Source: Lutimaribacter pacificus (GTDB lineage: Bacteria; Pseudomonadota; Alphaproteobacteria; Rhodobacterales; Rhodobacteraceae). From it: 64,000 nucleotides of DNA. The notes under the pieces are model-generated. The model worked only from the letters and a program-made list of their open reading frames with translations, had not been told where the DNA came from and did no database searches. This document shows, piece by piece, positions 7,257-16,575 of the stretch (its first letter is position 1; every line of letters starts with the position of its first letter). Location of the stretch: contig NZ_FQZZ01000001.1 of NCBI RefSeq assembly GCF_900142185.1, positions 62,001 to 126,000 of the forward strand, in the 5' to 3' direction. The translations under genes and the position numbers were made by a program.

Positions 7257-9140
7257 TCAATACATATCATCAATCAAGGGCTTGTGGCGTTTTTCCACGA
7301 AGCTGCGGCGCAGTTTCATCGTCGGCGTCAGTTCCTCGTCCTCGGCCGTCAGCAGCACGTCGATCAGGCGGAAATCCTTGATCTGCTCGACGCGGGCGAA
7401 TTCGCGGTTCACCTGCTCGACCTCGGCGCGGATCAGGTCCTGCACCTCGGCCGCGCGGCAGAGCGAGGCGAAGTCGGAAAACGGCACCTTCATGTCCTGG
7501 GCGTATTTCTCGACATTCTCCTGGTCGATCATGATCAGCGCGGTCAGGTATTTGCGCTTGTCGCCGATGATGACCGCGTCGTTGATGTAATGGCTGAATT
7601 TCAGGCGGCTTTCGATCTCGGCGGGCGTGATGTTCTTGCCGCCGGCGGTGATGATGATGTCCTTGAGCCGCCCGGTGATGGTGACATAGCCGTCACCGTC
7701 GATCCGGCCGACATCGCCGGTGCGCAGCCAACCGTCGTCGGTATAGGTTTCGGCCGTCTTTTCGTTGTTGCGCCAGTAGCCCTGGAAATTGTTCAGCCCC
7801 TTGGTCTGGATTTCGCCATCCTCGGCGATGCGGACCTCGACTCCGGGCACGGGTTTGCCGATGGTGCCGACCTTGTTCTCGTCCGGCGTGTTGATCGTTG
7901 CGATCCCGGCGGTTTCGGTCATGCCGTACCCTTCGACCAGCGGCACGCCGATCGACCAGTACCATTTCAGCAACTCGGGCGAGATCGGCGCCGCCCCCGT
8001 GCCGCCCCGGCGCATCCGGTCGAAGCCCAGCATCCGGCGCAGGTTCTTGAGCACCAGTTGATCCCACAGCCAGAAATTCAGCGCCGTGCCGGCGGGCACG
8101 CTGCCGGTTTCCATCAATGCCCTGGTGCGTTTCTGCCCCGCCTTCAGCGCCATGTGGAACGCGCTGCGGCCGATCCAGGTGCTTTCCTGCGCCAGGATCA
8201 GCACGCGGGAATAGATCTTTTCCCACACCCGCGGCACCGCGGTAAAGGTCATCGGGCTGACCTCTTGCAGGTTGTCGAACACGGTTTCGGGGCTTTCGGC
8301 GAAGTTCACCGTGCATTTCGCGGCGAGCGGGAAATAGATCGACACGTCGCGTTCAAGGATGTGGCAGAGCGGCAGAAAGCAAAGCTGCTCGTCCTCGGGC
8401 TTGGCAGGCAGACCATGCGCGCCCGCAGTGATCGCCGACATGATGTTTTCGTTCGACAGCATCGCGCCCTTGGGCATCCCCGTGGTGCCCGAGGTATAGA
8501 TCAGCAGGGCGGTATCCTCGGGTCGGGATTTTTCGACCTCGGCCTCGAAGGTGCCGGGTTCGGCGGCGTCGGCCTCCTTGCCTATCCGGTACAGCTCGTC
8601 GATGAAGATGCAGCGGTCGTGGTCCAGGTCGTGCAGCCCCTCGTCTTCGAGGATGATAACCTTGAGAACCCCGGGCGCCTCGCCCTCGATTTCCAGGAAC
8701 TTGTCGAGCTGCTCCTCGTTCTCGACGATCAGGAAGCGCGAGTCGCTGTCCTGCAGCAGATAGGACAGTTGCGTGGCGCTGTCGGTGGTGTAGACCCCCG
8801 AGGCGATGCCGCCCACGGCCTGTATCCCGAGATCGAAATAGGCCCATTCCTTGCGGTCTTCCGACAGGATCGACACGCACTCCCCGCGTTTCAGCCCCAG
8901 TTTGCGCAGGGCCATGCCGATCCATTTCGCGTGGGTCCAGTAATCGTTCCAGGAATAGGCTCTCCAGATGCCGAAATCCTTTTCCCGGTGCGCCGTGCGC
9001 TCGCCCAGCTCCTTGCAGCGCGCGGCAAGCAGCTTGACGATGGTGTCCTGTCCGTCGACGGTGACGGGGCGGGTATCGGGGATCGCGTTGAACACGACCC
9101 CGTTGATGGTGATCTTGTCCGATGCGGCATTGGCGTTCAT
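7257..9140 (-). CDS. Long-chain-type AMP-forming acyl-CoA synthetase within the liv operon
   Basis: A 627-residue adenylate-forming enzyme of the long-chain acyl-CoA synthetase (FAA1-like) type. It carries the P-loop YTSGTTGMPKG (215-225), the EGYGMTET motif and the DGWLRTGDVG / GRLKDIIITAGGKNI hinge and C-terminal motifs. It activates a carboxylic acid to its CoA thioester with ATP. It lies between livF (4 bp away) and livK, so the cell appears to import a carboxylate and trap it as CoA ester. Similar ligases occur in liv-like operons of other alphaproteobacteria. The acid could be fatty, phenylalkanoic or otherwise; the sequence does not decide. Confidence 0.9.
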   Translation of the reverse strand: MNANAASDKITINGVVFNAIPDTRPVTVDGQDTIVKLLAARCKELGERTAHREKDFGIWRAYSWNDYWTHAKWIGMALRKLGLKRGECVSILSEDRKEWAYFDLGIQAVGGIASGVYTTDSATQLSYLLQDSDSRFLIVENEEQLDKFLEIEGEAPGVLKVIILEDEGLHDLDHDRCIFIDELYRIGKEADAAEPGTFEAEVEKSRPEDTALLIYTSGTTGMPKGAMLSNENIMSAITAGAHGLPAKPEDEQLCFLPLCHILERDVSIYFPLAAKCTVNFAESPETVFDNLQEVSPMTFTAVPRVWEKIYSRVLILAQESTWIGRSAFHMALKAGQKRTRALMETGSVPAGTALNFWLWDQLVLKNLRRMLGFDRMRRGGTGAAPISPELLKWYWSIGVPLVEGYGMTETAGIATINTPDENKVGTIGKPVPGVEVRIAEDGEIQTKGLNNFQGYWRNNEKTAETYTDDGWLRTGDVGRIDGDGYVTITGRLKDIIITAGGKNITPAEIESRLKFSHYINDAVIIGDKRKYLTALIMIDQENVEKYAQDMKVPFSDFASLCRAAEVQDLIRAEVEQVNREFARVEQIKDFRLIDVLLTAEDEELTPTMKLRRSFVEKRHKPLIDDMY

Positions 9141-9144
9141 CGCG

Positions 9145-9921
9145 TCACCTCCAGGTTTTCTTGCGCTTCCAGCGTTTTTCGCCGCGTGCGCCTTCTTCGG
9201 TATGGCCGAGATAGAAGCTCTTGATGTCTTCGCTTTCCTTCAGCCGGGCCGACGAGCCGCTCATCACGATCCGGCCCAGTTCCATCACATAGCCCTGGTC
9301 GGCCAGGTTCAGCGCGGCGCTGGCATTCTGTTCGACCAGCATCATGGTCACGCCTTCGTCCTTGTTGAGACGCTTCAGGATGCCAAAGATTTCCTGAACC
9401 AGCAGCGGCGACAGCCCGAGGCTGGGTTCGTCCAGCAGCATGATCTCGGGGCTCAGCATCAGGCCGCGGCCGATTGCCAGCATCTGCTGCTGGCCGCCCG
9501 ACAGCGTGCCGGCCTCCTGGTGGCGGCGCTCGGCAAGGATCGGGAAATACTGGAACACCAGTTCCTTGTCCCGGGCGATGGCCGCGCGGTCGTTGCGGGT
9601 ATAGGCGCCGAGGTTCAGGTTTTCCTCGACCGTCAGGAGCGGAAACACCTCGCGACCCTCGGGCACATGCACGATGCCGGCGCGCACAACCTTGTGCGGC
9701 TCCCATCCCTCGATGTGCTTGCCGTTGAACAGGATTTCGCCCTTTTCCGGGTCCATGATGCCCGAGATGGTTTTCAGCAGCGTCGTCTTGCCCGCGCCGT
9801 TCGCGCCCAAGACCGTCACGACCGATCCCTTGTGCACTTCGAGGCTGACGCCGCGGATCGCCATGATCGGCCCGTAAAAGGTTTCGAGGTTGCGGACTTC
9901 CAGAAGGGGCTTGTCGCTCAT
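9145..9921 (-). CDS. livF: Branched-chain-type ABC transporter ATP-binding protein LivF
   Basis: A 258-residue ABC ATPase with Walker A GANGAGKT (39-46), signature LSGGQQQMLAIGRGL and Walker B IMLLDEPSLGLSP, followed by the LivF-typical MMLVEQNA. It powers import together with LivG. The start at 9921 (MSDKPLLEVRNLETFYG) overlaps the livG stop as ATGA and fits the family length; the frame is open further upstream only because it overlaps livG. The basic C-terminal tail (EKRWKRKKTWR) is longer than usual. Confidence 0.93.
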   Translation of the reverse strand: MSDKPLLEVRNLETFYGPIMAIRGVSLEVHKGSVVTVLGANGAGKTTLLKTISGIMDPEKGEILFNGKHIEGWEPHKVVRAGIVHVPEGREVFPLLTVEENLNLGAYTRNDRAAIARDKELVFQYFPILAERRHQEAGTLSGGQQQMLAIGRGLMLSPEIMLLDEPSLGLSPLLVQEIFGILKRLNKDEGVTMMLVEQNASAALNLADQGYVMELGRIVMSGSSARLKESEDIKSFYLGHTEEGARGEKRWKRKKTWR

Positions 9922-10688
9922 GCCGCGTCCCCCGTGCCCAGGTAGGCCTCGATCACGGCGGGGTGGTTCTGCACCTCCTGCGGTGTGCCCTCGGCCAGTT
10001 TCGCACCATCGGCCAGCGCCAGAACGCGGTCGCAGACCTTGCTGACCAACCCCATGTCGTGTTCCACCATCAGCACCGTGATCCCCATCTGGCGGCGGAT
10101 GTCGTCGATCCACCACCGCATGTTCTGCGTTTCTTCGACCGACAGGCCCGAGGCGGGTTCGTCCAGCAACAGCAGCCGTGGCTTCGATGCCAGCGCGCGG
10201 CCCATCTCGACCACCTTGCGCACGCCATAGGGCAGGCCGGCGATCCGCTTGTTCCGGTAGGGTTGCAGGTCGAGGAAATCTATCACCTCTTCCACGGCCT
10301 CGCGGTGCGCGCGCTCTTCGCGGCGGACGCTGGGCAGGTGCAGCATCTGTTCGACCAGCGTGGTCCTGCGATGGCGGTGGCGGCCGACCAGCAGGTTGTC
10401 CAATACGGTCGCCTGGTCGAACAGCTCGATATTCTGGAAGGTGCGCGCGATGCCAAGGCTGGGCACTTCGTCGGGCGCAAGCCGCAGCAGGTCGGTCCCA
10501 TCGAAGGTGATCCGGCCCTCGACCGGCGTATAGAACCGCGAGATCAGGTTGAACACCGTCGACTTGCCGGCGCCGTTCGGGCCCACAAGGGCGAAAACCT
10601 CGCCCTCGTCGACCGTCATGCTCAGCCTGTTCACGGCCGTCAGGCCCCCGAACCTGAGCGTTACGTTATCGAGCGTCAGCAGGCTCAT
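9918..10688 (-). CDS. livG: Branched-chain-type ABC transporter ATP-binding protein LivG
   Basis: A 256-residue ABC ATPase with Walker A GPNGAGKS (36-43), the LivG-specific insert (FQNIELFDQATVLDNLLVGRH), a degenerate signature (AGLPYGVRKVVEMGRAL in place of LSGGQ, normal for LivG), and Walker B LLLLDEPASGLS. It forms the heterodimeric motor with LivF. Its start overlaps the livM stop and its stop overlaps the livF start, both as 4-bp ATGA couplings. Confidence 0.94.
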   Translation of the reverse strand: MSLLTLDNVTLRFGGLTAVNRLSMTVDEGEVFALVGPNGAGKSTVFNLISRFYTPVEGRITFDGTDLLRLAPDEVPSLGIARTFQNIELFDQATVLDNLLVGRHRHRRTTLVEQMLHLPSVRREERAHREAVEEVIDFLDLQPYRNKRIAGLPYGVRKVVEMGRALASKPRLLLLDEPASGLSVEETQNMRWWIDDIRRQMGITVLMVEHDMGLVSKVCDRVLALADGAKLAEGTPQEVQNHPAVIEAYLGTGDAA

Positions 10689-11767
10689 CTCAGGCGCTCC
10701 GTCTTCAGATAGGATTTCTGGCGGCGGAACATATCCTTCCGCGCGAATGGGAACAGTTCAAGGAAGGTGCGGATCTTCAGCCACCGGCCATACAGCCCCA
10801 TCGGCTCGAACAGGATGAACAGGATCATGATCAGCCCGAAGACGCCGGTTTCAAGGCCGGGGATCGCCACGGTGCTGCCCAGGCTGTCGGTCGCAATCGA
10901 CAGGACCTGCGGCAGGAACGCGATCACGATGGCGCCCAGGAACGCCCCGTGGATAAAGCCCAGCCCGCCCACGACGATCATCATCAGAAGCTGGATCGAG
11001 ATGATGAAGGTGAAGGTCTCGTTGTTGAACACCTCGGCGAACAGCCCCATCAGCGCGCCGCCCAGCCCGGTGATCCCGGCCGAGATGCCGAAGGCGATGG
11101 TCTTGGTGCGGGCGATGTTGACGCCCATGGCCTGCGCCGAGATTTCGCTGTCGCGCACGGCGGCAAAGGCCCGGCCCATCGGCGCGCGCAGCAGGTTGCG
11201 GTAAAACAGCGTCACCACCAGCACCACGATCAGCGCCATGTAATACCACGCCGCCGGGCTGGACCAGCGGTTGATTTCAAGCCCGAAAACCTCGATGGCC
11301 GGGGCGAACTTGCCGGCCACGCCGCCCGTCCAGGGCTCCAGCATCACGATCAGGTCGTCCGTCAGGATCGCCAGTGCCAGCGTGGCGATCGCCAGGTAGA
11401 CGCCGTGCAGCTTCAGCGCCGGGATGGCGATCAGCGCACCGACCAGCCCGGTGATGACCCCGCCCAGCGGGAAGGCCAGGATGAAGGGCACGCCGGCCTC
11501 CATCAGCAGGACGCAGGCATAGCAGCCCATCGCCATGAAGGCCGAATGGCCAAGGCTGACCTGCCCGGTCTGGCCGGTCAGCAGCATCAGGCCCAGCCCG
11601 CAGGTGGCCCAGATCAGGACGTTGGTCGCCTCGCCGAGAAAGAAATCGTCGATCAGCCAGGGCAGGACGACCATCAGCGCCAGCAGCGCGATGTAGAGAA
11701 ACGCCTGCCAGCCGTCCTTGAACAGGCGGATATCGTGGTCGTAGCTGGTTTTGAACTGGATGCGCAT
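10685..11767 (-). CDS. livM: Branched-chain-type ABC transporter permease LivM
   Basis: A 360-residue inner-membrane permease of the LivM type. It has about eight to ten hydrophobic segments and the conserved stretch LLTGQTGQVSLGHSAFMAMGCYA. The cytoplasmic coupling loop GRAFAAVRDSEISAQAMGVN docks to the ATPases. It pairs with LivH. The stop is coupled to livG by a 4-bp overlap and livH ends 4 bp upstream of its start. The C-terminal tail, ending SYLKTERLR, is longer than in many LivM proteins. Confidence 0.93.
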   Translation of the reverse strand: MRIQFKTSYDHDIRLFKDGWQAFLYIALLALMVVLPWLIDDFFLGEATNVLIWATCGLGLMLLTGQTGQVSLGHSAFMAMGCYACVLLMEAGVPFILAFPLGGVITGLVGALIAIPALKLHGVYLAIATLALAILTDDLIVMLEPWTGGVAGKFAPAIEVFGLEINRWSSPAAWYYMALIVVLVVTLFYRNLLRAPMGRAFAAVRDSEISAQAMGVNIARTKTIAFGISAGITGLGGALMGLFAEVFNNETFTFIISIQLLMMIVVGGLGFIHGAFLGAIVIAFLPQVLSIATDSLGSTVAIPGLETGVFGLIMILFILFEPMGLYGRWLKIRTFLELFPFARKDMFRRQKSYLKTERLR

Positions 11768-11771
11768 GGCG

Positions 11772-12647
11772 TCAGACCTTCTTGACCCGGACCTGCGCGA
11801 ACAGGCCGTGCGGACGGAAGAGAAGTACGCCGATCAGCAGCGCATAGGGCGCGATCTGCGACCAGCCGGCAGGCAGGTAGCGCGCGGCGAAGGGTTCGAT
11901 GATGCCGACGATCAGCCCGCCCATCAGCGCACCGGGCAGGCTGCCGAAACCGCCGATCACGGCGGCGGCAAAAGCCTTGATCCCGATGAAACCGGCATTG
12001 GGGTCGATCGCACCCTTCGAGGCGTAGAGGATACCGGCGATGGCGGCGACGATCCCGGCCAGCGCCCAGACAAAGCCCTGCACACGCTTGACGGGGATGC
12101 CCATGTAATAGGCCGCCATCTGGTTCTGGCTGGCCGCCTGCATCGCCAGTCCGACCTTGGTGCGCTGGAAGAACTGCCACAGAAACAGTGTCAGCAGGAA
12201 GGTGACGATGATGATCGCCACGTCGGCCATGCCCAGCACCAGCGTTCCCATCCGCAGATCGCCCAGCGCCAGCGGCGAATGCAGCGAAAGCGGCTCGTGC
12301 CCCCAGATCAGGCCGGCGACGAACCGCAGGATGAACCCCAGCGCGATGGTCAGGATGATCACGGCCACCTGATTCTGCCCGAACAGCGCCCGCAGCACCA
12401 CGAGGTCGAGCAGGTAGCCGAACACCCCCATGATGACGAAGACGATGGGCAGCGCCACCCAGAAGTTGAGGCCCATGAACTCGGGGTTCACAAGGCCGAG
12501 CGTCACGAAGGCGCCCAGCATCATGAAATCGCCCTGCGCGAAATTCACCGCCTCGGTCGCCTTGTAGATGAGCACGAAGCCCAACGCGACGAGGCCGTAG
12601 ACACAGCCGTTGGCCATGCCACTGATGAGAAGCTGAAGAACTTCCAC
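11772..12647 (-). CDS. livH: Branched-chain-type ABC transporter permease LivH (GTG start)
   Basis: A 291-residue inner-membrane permease of the LivH type with the characteristic N-terminus QLLISGMANGCVYGLVALGFVLIYKATEA split across the first membrane segment. I chose the GTG at 12647 because GGGAGG lies about six bases before it and it gives the usual family length; the frame is open to 12908, but that extra part is not family-like. It is the first gene of the liv operon. The promoter must lie in the 272-bp region shared with the divergent acyl-CoA dehydrogenase. Confidence 0.92.
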   Translation of the reverse strand: MEVLQLLISGMANGCVYGLVALGFVLIYKATEAVNFAQGDFMMLGAFVTLGLVNPEFMGLNFWVALPIVFVIMGVFGYLLDLVVLRALFGQNQVAVIILTIALGFILRFVAGLIWGHEPLSLHSPLALGDLRMGTLVLGMADVAIIIVTFLLTLFLWQFFQRTKVGLAMQAASQNQMAAYYMGIPVKRVQGFVWALAGIVAAIAGILYASKGAIDPNAGFIGIKAFAAAVIGGFGSLPGALMGGLIVGIIEPFAARYLPAGWSQIAPYALLIGVLLFRPHGLFAQVRVKKV

Positions 12648-12919
12648 CGCGATCCTCCCTGTTTCCTGCGGCCCGCAATCTTGATCGTTGCGGTCCCGCT
12701 GCGCCGGTCCTCCACCGGGCGATCCGTCCCCTTGGGGCGGTATCGTGATCCGTCCACAAAATCGGACACGGGTCAACATCCGGTGATAAAGTGACGTTGC
12801 GGAAATTACAACCGCCATGCGGAAGGTTCCCCATGCCCGCCCGCGACGCAACGGCAGACTGGACGCGGGCGCCGGTCCTTCGCCATGATCGTGGCCGAAC
12901 CGGATCATGGGAGGAATTG
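12648..12919. promoter_or_regulatory. Divergent control region, liv operon / acyl-CoA dehydrogenase
   Basis: A 272-bp region between livH and the acyl-CoA dehydrogenase gene. The part near 12775-12815 is AT-richer than the rest and is the likely promoter zone. GGAGG at 12910-12914 serves the plus-strand gene and GGGAGG serves livH. No operator is clear. A shared region would allow joint control of uptake and degradation. Confidence 0.45.
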
Positions 12920-14077
12920 ATGGGTCTTTTCACGCCGACCGCAGGCTGGGTCGCGGATGAACACCGTATGTTCGCCGACGCCGTCTCGCGCGTTTATGCC
13001 GACGAACTGGCGCCGAATATCGAAAAGTGGATCGACCAGGGCATGGTCGACCGTGCATTCTGGGAAAAGGCGGGCGCGCAGGGGATCATGGGCGGCTCGG
13101 TGCCCGAGGCTTATGGTGGTGCCGGCGGCGGTCTGGGATTCGATGCAATCGCCATTTACGAACAGGGCGCCGTGGGCGATTGCGGCTGGGGGTACACGAT
13201 CCAGTCGATCGTGCTGCATTACCTGCTGACCTATGGCTCGGAAGAGCAAAAACAACGCTGGGTGCCGGGCCTCGTGTCGGGCGAGCGCGTGGCCGCCATC
13301 GCCATGACCGAACCGGGCTGCGGATCGGACCTGCAGGCGGTCAAGACGACCGCCGAGAAGGACGGCAACCACTACCGCATCAACGGCTCGAAAACCTTTA
13401 TCACCAACGGCCAGACCGCCGACCTGATCGTGGTGGTGGCCAAGACCGACAAGACCGCCGGTGCCAAGGGCGTGTCGCTGATCGTGGTCGAGACCGATGA
13501 GGTCGAGGGCTTTCGCCGGGGCCGCAACCTGAAAAAGCTGGGGATGAAGGCCAACGATACGTCCGAGCTGTTCTTCGAGGATGTGAAGGTGCCGCAGACG
13601 AATCTTCTGGGCGCCGAGGAAGGGCAGGGCTTCTACCAGCTGATGCGGCAATTGCCGTGGGAGCGGCTGGCAATCGCGATCACCGCGCTGGGCAATATCG
13701 ACTTCGCGCTGGCCGAGACAATTCGCTACGTGCAGGAGCGCAAGGCGTTCGGCAAGCGGGTGATGGATTTCCAGAACACCCGCTTCAAGCTGGCCGAGAT
13801 GAAAACCAAGGCCGAGGTTCTGCGCGCCTTCGTCAACGATTGCATCGCCCGCGCCGAGGCCGGAACGCTGGATGCTGCCACCGCGTCGATGGCGAAATAC
13901 TGGGGCACCGAGACGCAGAACGAGGTGATGCATGAATGCCTGCAACTGTTCGGCGGCTATGGCTTCATGATGGAATACCCCATCGCGCGGCTTTACGCGG
14001 ATGCGCGGGTGCAGATGATCTATGGCGGCACGAACGAGATCATGAAGGAACTGATCGCGCGCTCCATCGACGTGTGA
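12920..14077 (+). CDS. Acyl-CoA dehydrogenase
   Basis: A 385-residue FAD flavoprotein of the acyl-CoA dehydrogenase family. Signatures are AMTEPGCGSDLQAVKTTA, NGSKTFITNGQTADLIVVVAKT, RKAFGKRVMDFQNTRFKLAEM, the catalytic-loop LFGGYGFMMEYPIARLYADARVQMIYGGTNEIMKELIAR region (split by eye into its parts). It introduces a 2,3-double bond in an acyl-CoA. The ATG at 12920 follows GGAGG. It is divergent from the liv operon and followed by an intergenic repeat element. It may act on the CoA ester made by the ligase in that operon, or serve the downstream aromatic cluster. Confidence 0.93.
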   Translation: MGLFTPTAGWVADEHRMFADAVSRVYADELAPNIEKWIDQGMVDRAFWEKAGAQGIMGGSVPEAYGGAGGGLGFDAIAIYEQGAVGDCGWGYTIQSIVLHYLLTYGSEEQKQRWVPGLVSGERVAAIAMTEPGCGSDLQAVKTTAEKDGNHYRINGSKTFITNGQTADLIVVVAKTDKTAGAKGVSLIVVETDEVEGFRRGRNLKKLGMKANDTSELFFEDVKVPQTNLLGAEEGQGFYQLMRQLPWERLAIAITALGNIDFALAETIRYVQERKAFGKRVMDFQNTRFKLAEMKTKAEVLRAFVNDCIARAEAGTLDAATASMAKYWGTETQNEVMHECLQLFGGYGFMMEYPIARLYADARVQMIYGGTNEIMKELIARSIDV

Positions 14078-14123
14078 TCCGGCGGCGCAAGCCGGGTTCG
14101 CCGGGCGCGCGCCACTCCTCCCG

Positions 14124-14178
14124 TCCCGGGGGCGCTGCCCCCGGACCCCCGGAGTATTTTTGGCAAGATGAAACCGGG
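14124..14178 (+). repeat. Intergenic GGAGTATTT element, copy 1 (subtype A)
   Basis: An 8-bp hairpin (CCGGGGGC, loop GCT, GCCCCCGG, 14126-14144) is followed by ACCCCCGGAGTATTTTT and, after a few bases, GATGAA. It lies just after the acyl-CoA dehydrogenase stop. Four more copies occur in the window. Confidence 0.8.
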
Positions 14179-14187
14179 TGCCGCCTT

Positions 14188-14207
14188 ATGTTTTAATCTT
14201 AAAATAT
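14188..14207. promoter_or_regulatory. Palindromic operator candidate upstream of the aromatic cluster
   Basis: TTTTAA (14191-14196) and TTAAAA (14199-14204) are perfect arms around a two-base spacer; beyond one mismatch on each side, AT pairs with AT. It lies in an AT-rich promoter-like patch about 70 bp before the monooxygenase start. The size and symmetry suit a MarR dimer, and a MarR gene is the third gene of the same operon. Confidence 0.5.
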
Positions 14208-14274
14208 TTGCCTTTGAAATAATTGCCGCCTGCGCTACGCTTGGATGACGCGATGGATTCGGGGAGGCGATACC

Positions 14275-16575
14275 ATGAAGGTCGCATGTTTGGGCGGCGG
14301 GCCGGCGGGGCTCTATTTTGCCATTTCGATGAAGCTGCGGCAGCCGGATGCGGATATCACCGTGTTCGAGCGCAACAAGGCCGACGATACGTTCGGCTGG
14401 GGCGTGGTGCTGTCGGACGACGCGCTGGAGAACCTTGAACGGAACGACCCCAAAAGCGCCGGGGCGATCCGCGCGAATTTCGCCTACTGGGACGATATCG
14501 CCGTGATCCATGACGGGCACCGCACGGTATCGGGCGGGCATGGCTTTGCCGGCATCGGTCGGATGAAGCTGCTGCTGTTGCTGCAGGAACGCGCGCGCGA
14601 ACTGGGTGTGAACCTGCAATTCGAAACCGAGGTCGGCGCGGTTGAGGAGTATTCCGACAAGTATGATCTCGTGGTGGCCGCGGACGGTCTGAACTCGCGC
14701 GTGCGCGATGCCTGGGCCGAGCATTTCAAACCCGATATCGACACGCGCCTGTGCAAGTTCATCTGGCTGGGCACGCATCAGAAATTCGACGACGCCTTTA
14801 CCTTCATCTTCGAAAAGACGGAACATGGCTGGGTCTGGGCCCATGCCTACCAGTTCGACGACGACACCGCGACCTTCATCGTGGAATGCACGCAGGACAC
14901 CTGGGATAACTGGGGGTTCGAGGGCATGTCGAAGGAAGAGATCGTCGAGACCTGCCGCAGCATTTTCGAAGATCACCTGGACGGGCACGATCTGATGTCG
15001 AACGCCAAGCATTTGCGCGGTTCGGCGGTCTGGATCAATTTCCCGCGCGTGAATTGCGAAAAATGGCACCACAAGAACGTGGTGCTGATGGGCGATGCCT
15101 CGGCCACGGCGCATTTTTCGATCGGGTCGGGGTCGCGGCTGGCCTTCGACAGCGCGATCGCGCTGGCCGAGTTCGTCGACAGCGAACCGACGCTGGAGGA
15201 TGCGTTCCGCAAATACCAGGACGAACGCCGCCTTGATGTGCTGCGCCTGCAATCGGCCGCGCGCAACAGCCTTGAATGGTTCGAAGAGGTCGAGCGGTAT
15301 CTCGACCTTGACCCGGTGCAGTTCAACTATTCGCTGCTGACCCGCTCGCAGCGGATCTCCCACGAAAACCTGCGCCTGCGCGACCCCGACTGGCTGCGCT
15401 CGGCGGAAAAGTGGTTCCAGATGCAGGCCGGTGTGCCCGGTGACGCGCCCGTGCGCCCGCCCATGTTCGCGCCCTACAAGCTGCGCGACATGGCGTTGAA
15501 GAACCGCATCGTCGTCAGCCCGATGGCGCAATACAAGGCGGTGAACGGTTGCCCGACCGACTGGCATTTCGTGCATTACGCCGAGCGCGCCAAGGGCGGC
15601 GCCGGGCTGGTCTATACCGAGATGACCTGCGTTTCGCCCGAAGGCCGGATCACACCCGGCTGTCCGGGGCTCTATGCCCCCGAGCACGAGGCCGCGTGGA
15701 CGCGCCTGAACGATTTTGTCCATGCCGAAACCGAGGCGCGGCTGTGCTGCCAGATCGGGCATTCGGGGCGCAAGGGCTCGACCCAGCTGGGTTGGGAAAA
15801 GATGGACGCGCCGCTGGCCTCCGGCAACTGGGATATCGTCTCGGCCTCGCCGATCCCGTGGTCGCCCGAAAACGCGACCCCGCGCGAGATCACGCGCGCC
15901 GAGATGGACGAGCTACGCGATCAGTTCGTGGCCGCCACGGAAATGGCCGGCCGCGCAGGTTTCGACATGATCGAACTGCATGCCGCCCACGGCTATCTGC
16001 TGTCGTCCTTCATCTCGCCGAAATCCAACATCCGGCAGGACGAATATGGCGGCAGCCTGGAAAACCGGATGCGCTATCCTCTGGAAGTGTTCGCCGCGAT
16101 GCGTGCGGCATGGCCCGCGGCCAAACCGATGTCGGTGCGCATTTCGGCCAACGACTGGGTGGGCGACGACGGCGTGACGCCCGAAGAGGCGGTAAAGATC
16201 GCGCGCATGTTCTGGGACGCGGGCGCCGATATCATCGACGTGTCCGCCGGCCAGACCAGCATCGACGCCAGGCCGGTTTACGGGCGTATGTTCCAGACCC
16301 CGTTTTCCGACCGCATCCGCAACGAGGCGGGGATTTCGACGATGGCCGTCGGCAATATCTACGAGGCCGACCACGCCAACTCGATCCTGATGGCGGGCCG
16401 GGCCGATCTTGTGGCCGTCGCGCGCCCGCATCTGGCCGATCCCTACTGGACGCTGCACGAAGGCGCGCGGATCGGCGACCGGCTGGAACATTGGCCGCTG
16501 CCCTATCTTGCCGGGCGCGATCAGGCGTGGCGTCTGGCCGACCGCGAGGCGGAAATGCAGCAGGTGCGTGTCTGA
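14275..16575 (+). CDS. Fused FAD monooxygenase / old-yellow-enzyme reductase (2-aminobenzoyl-CoA monooxygenase/reductase type)
   Basis: A 766-residue two-domain flavoprotein. Residues 1-390 form an FAD hydroxylase (GGGPAG 7-12; later [18 protein letters not shown]). Residues from about 397 form an FMN old-yellow-enzyme barrel, with [12 protein letters not shown] and the [11 protein letters not shown] pair H569/H572. This fusion is the hallmark of 2-aminobenzoyl-CoA monooxygenase/reductase of Azoarcus evansii and of proteins annotated as salicylyl-CoA 5-hydroxylase/oxidoreductase. The known reaction hydroxylates and then reduces the ring, giving a non-aromatic cyclohexenoyl-CoA. The start at 14275 follows GGGGAGG. 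The neighbouring CoA ligase and beta-oxidation-type genes support the assignment; whether 2-aminobenzoyl- or salicylyl-CoA is preferred is not visible. Confidence 0.9.
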   Translation: MKVACLGGGPAGLYFAISMKLRQPDADITVFERNKADDTFGWGVVLSDDALENLERNDPKSAGAIRANFAYWDDIAVIHDGHRTVSGGHGFAGIGRMKLLLLLQERARELGVNLQFETEVGAVEEYSDKYDLVVAADGLNSRVRDAWAEHFKPDIDTRLCKFIWLGTHQKFDDAFTFIFEKTEHGWVWAHAYQFDDDTATFIVECTQDTWDNWGFEGMSKEEIVETCRSIFEDHLDGHDLMSNAKHLRGSAVWINFPRVNCEKWHHKNVVLMGDASATAHFSIGSGSRLAFDSAIALAEFVDSEPTLEDAFRKYQDERRLDVLRLQSAARNSLEWFEEVERYLDLDPVQFNYSLLTRSQRISHENLRLRDPDWLRSAEKWFQMQAGVPGDAPVRPPMFAPYKLRDMALKNRIVVSPMAQYKAVNGCPTDWHFVHYAERAKGGAGLVYTEMTCVSPEGRITPGCPGLYAPEHEAAWTRLNDFVHAETEARLCCQIGHSGRKGSTQLGWEKMDAPLASGNWDIVSASPIPWSPENATPREITRAEMDELRDQFVAATEMAGRAGFDMIELHAAHGYLLSSFISPKSNIRQDEYGGSLENRMRYPLEVFAAMRAAWPAAKPMSVRISANDWVGDDGVTPEEAVKIARMFWDAGADIIDVSAGQTSIDARPVYGRMFQTPFSDRIRNEAGISTMAVGNIYEADHANSILMAGRADLVAVARPHLADPYWTLHEGARIGDRLEHWPLPYLAGRDQAWRLADREAEMQQVRV

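Noticed and set aside
6045-9224. A 1059-codon plus-strand frame opposite livK and the acyl-CoA ligase
   Set aside because: It spans two well-recognised genes and their gap on the other strand; composition is His/Asp/Arg/Gln-rich, typical of a GC shadow.
11674-12933. A 419-codon minus-strand frame over livH
   Set aside because: It is out of frame with the recognisable LivH protein, which has a GGGAGG-GTG start.
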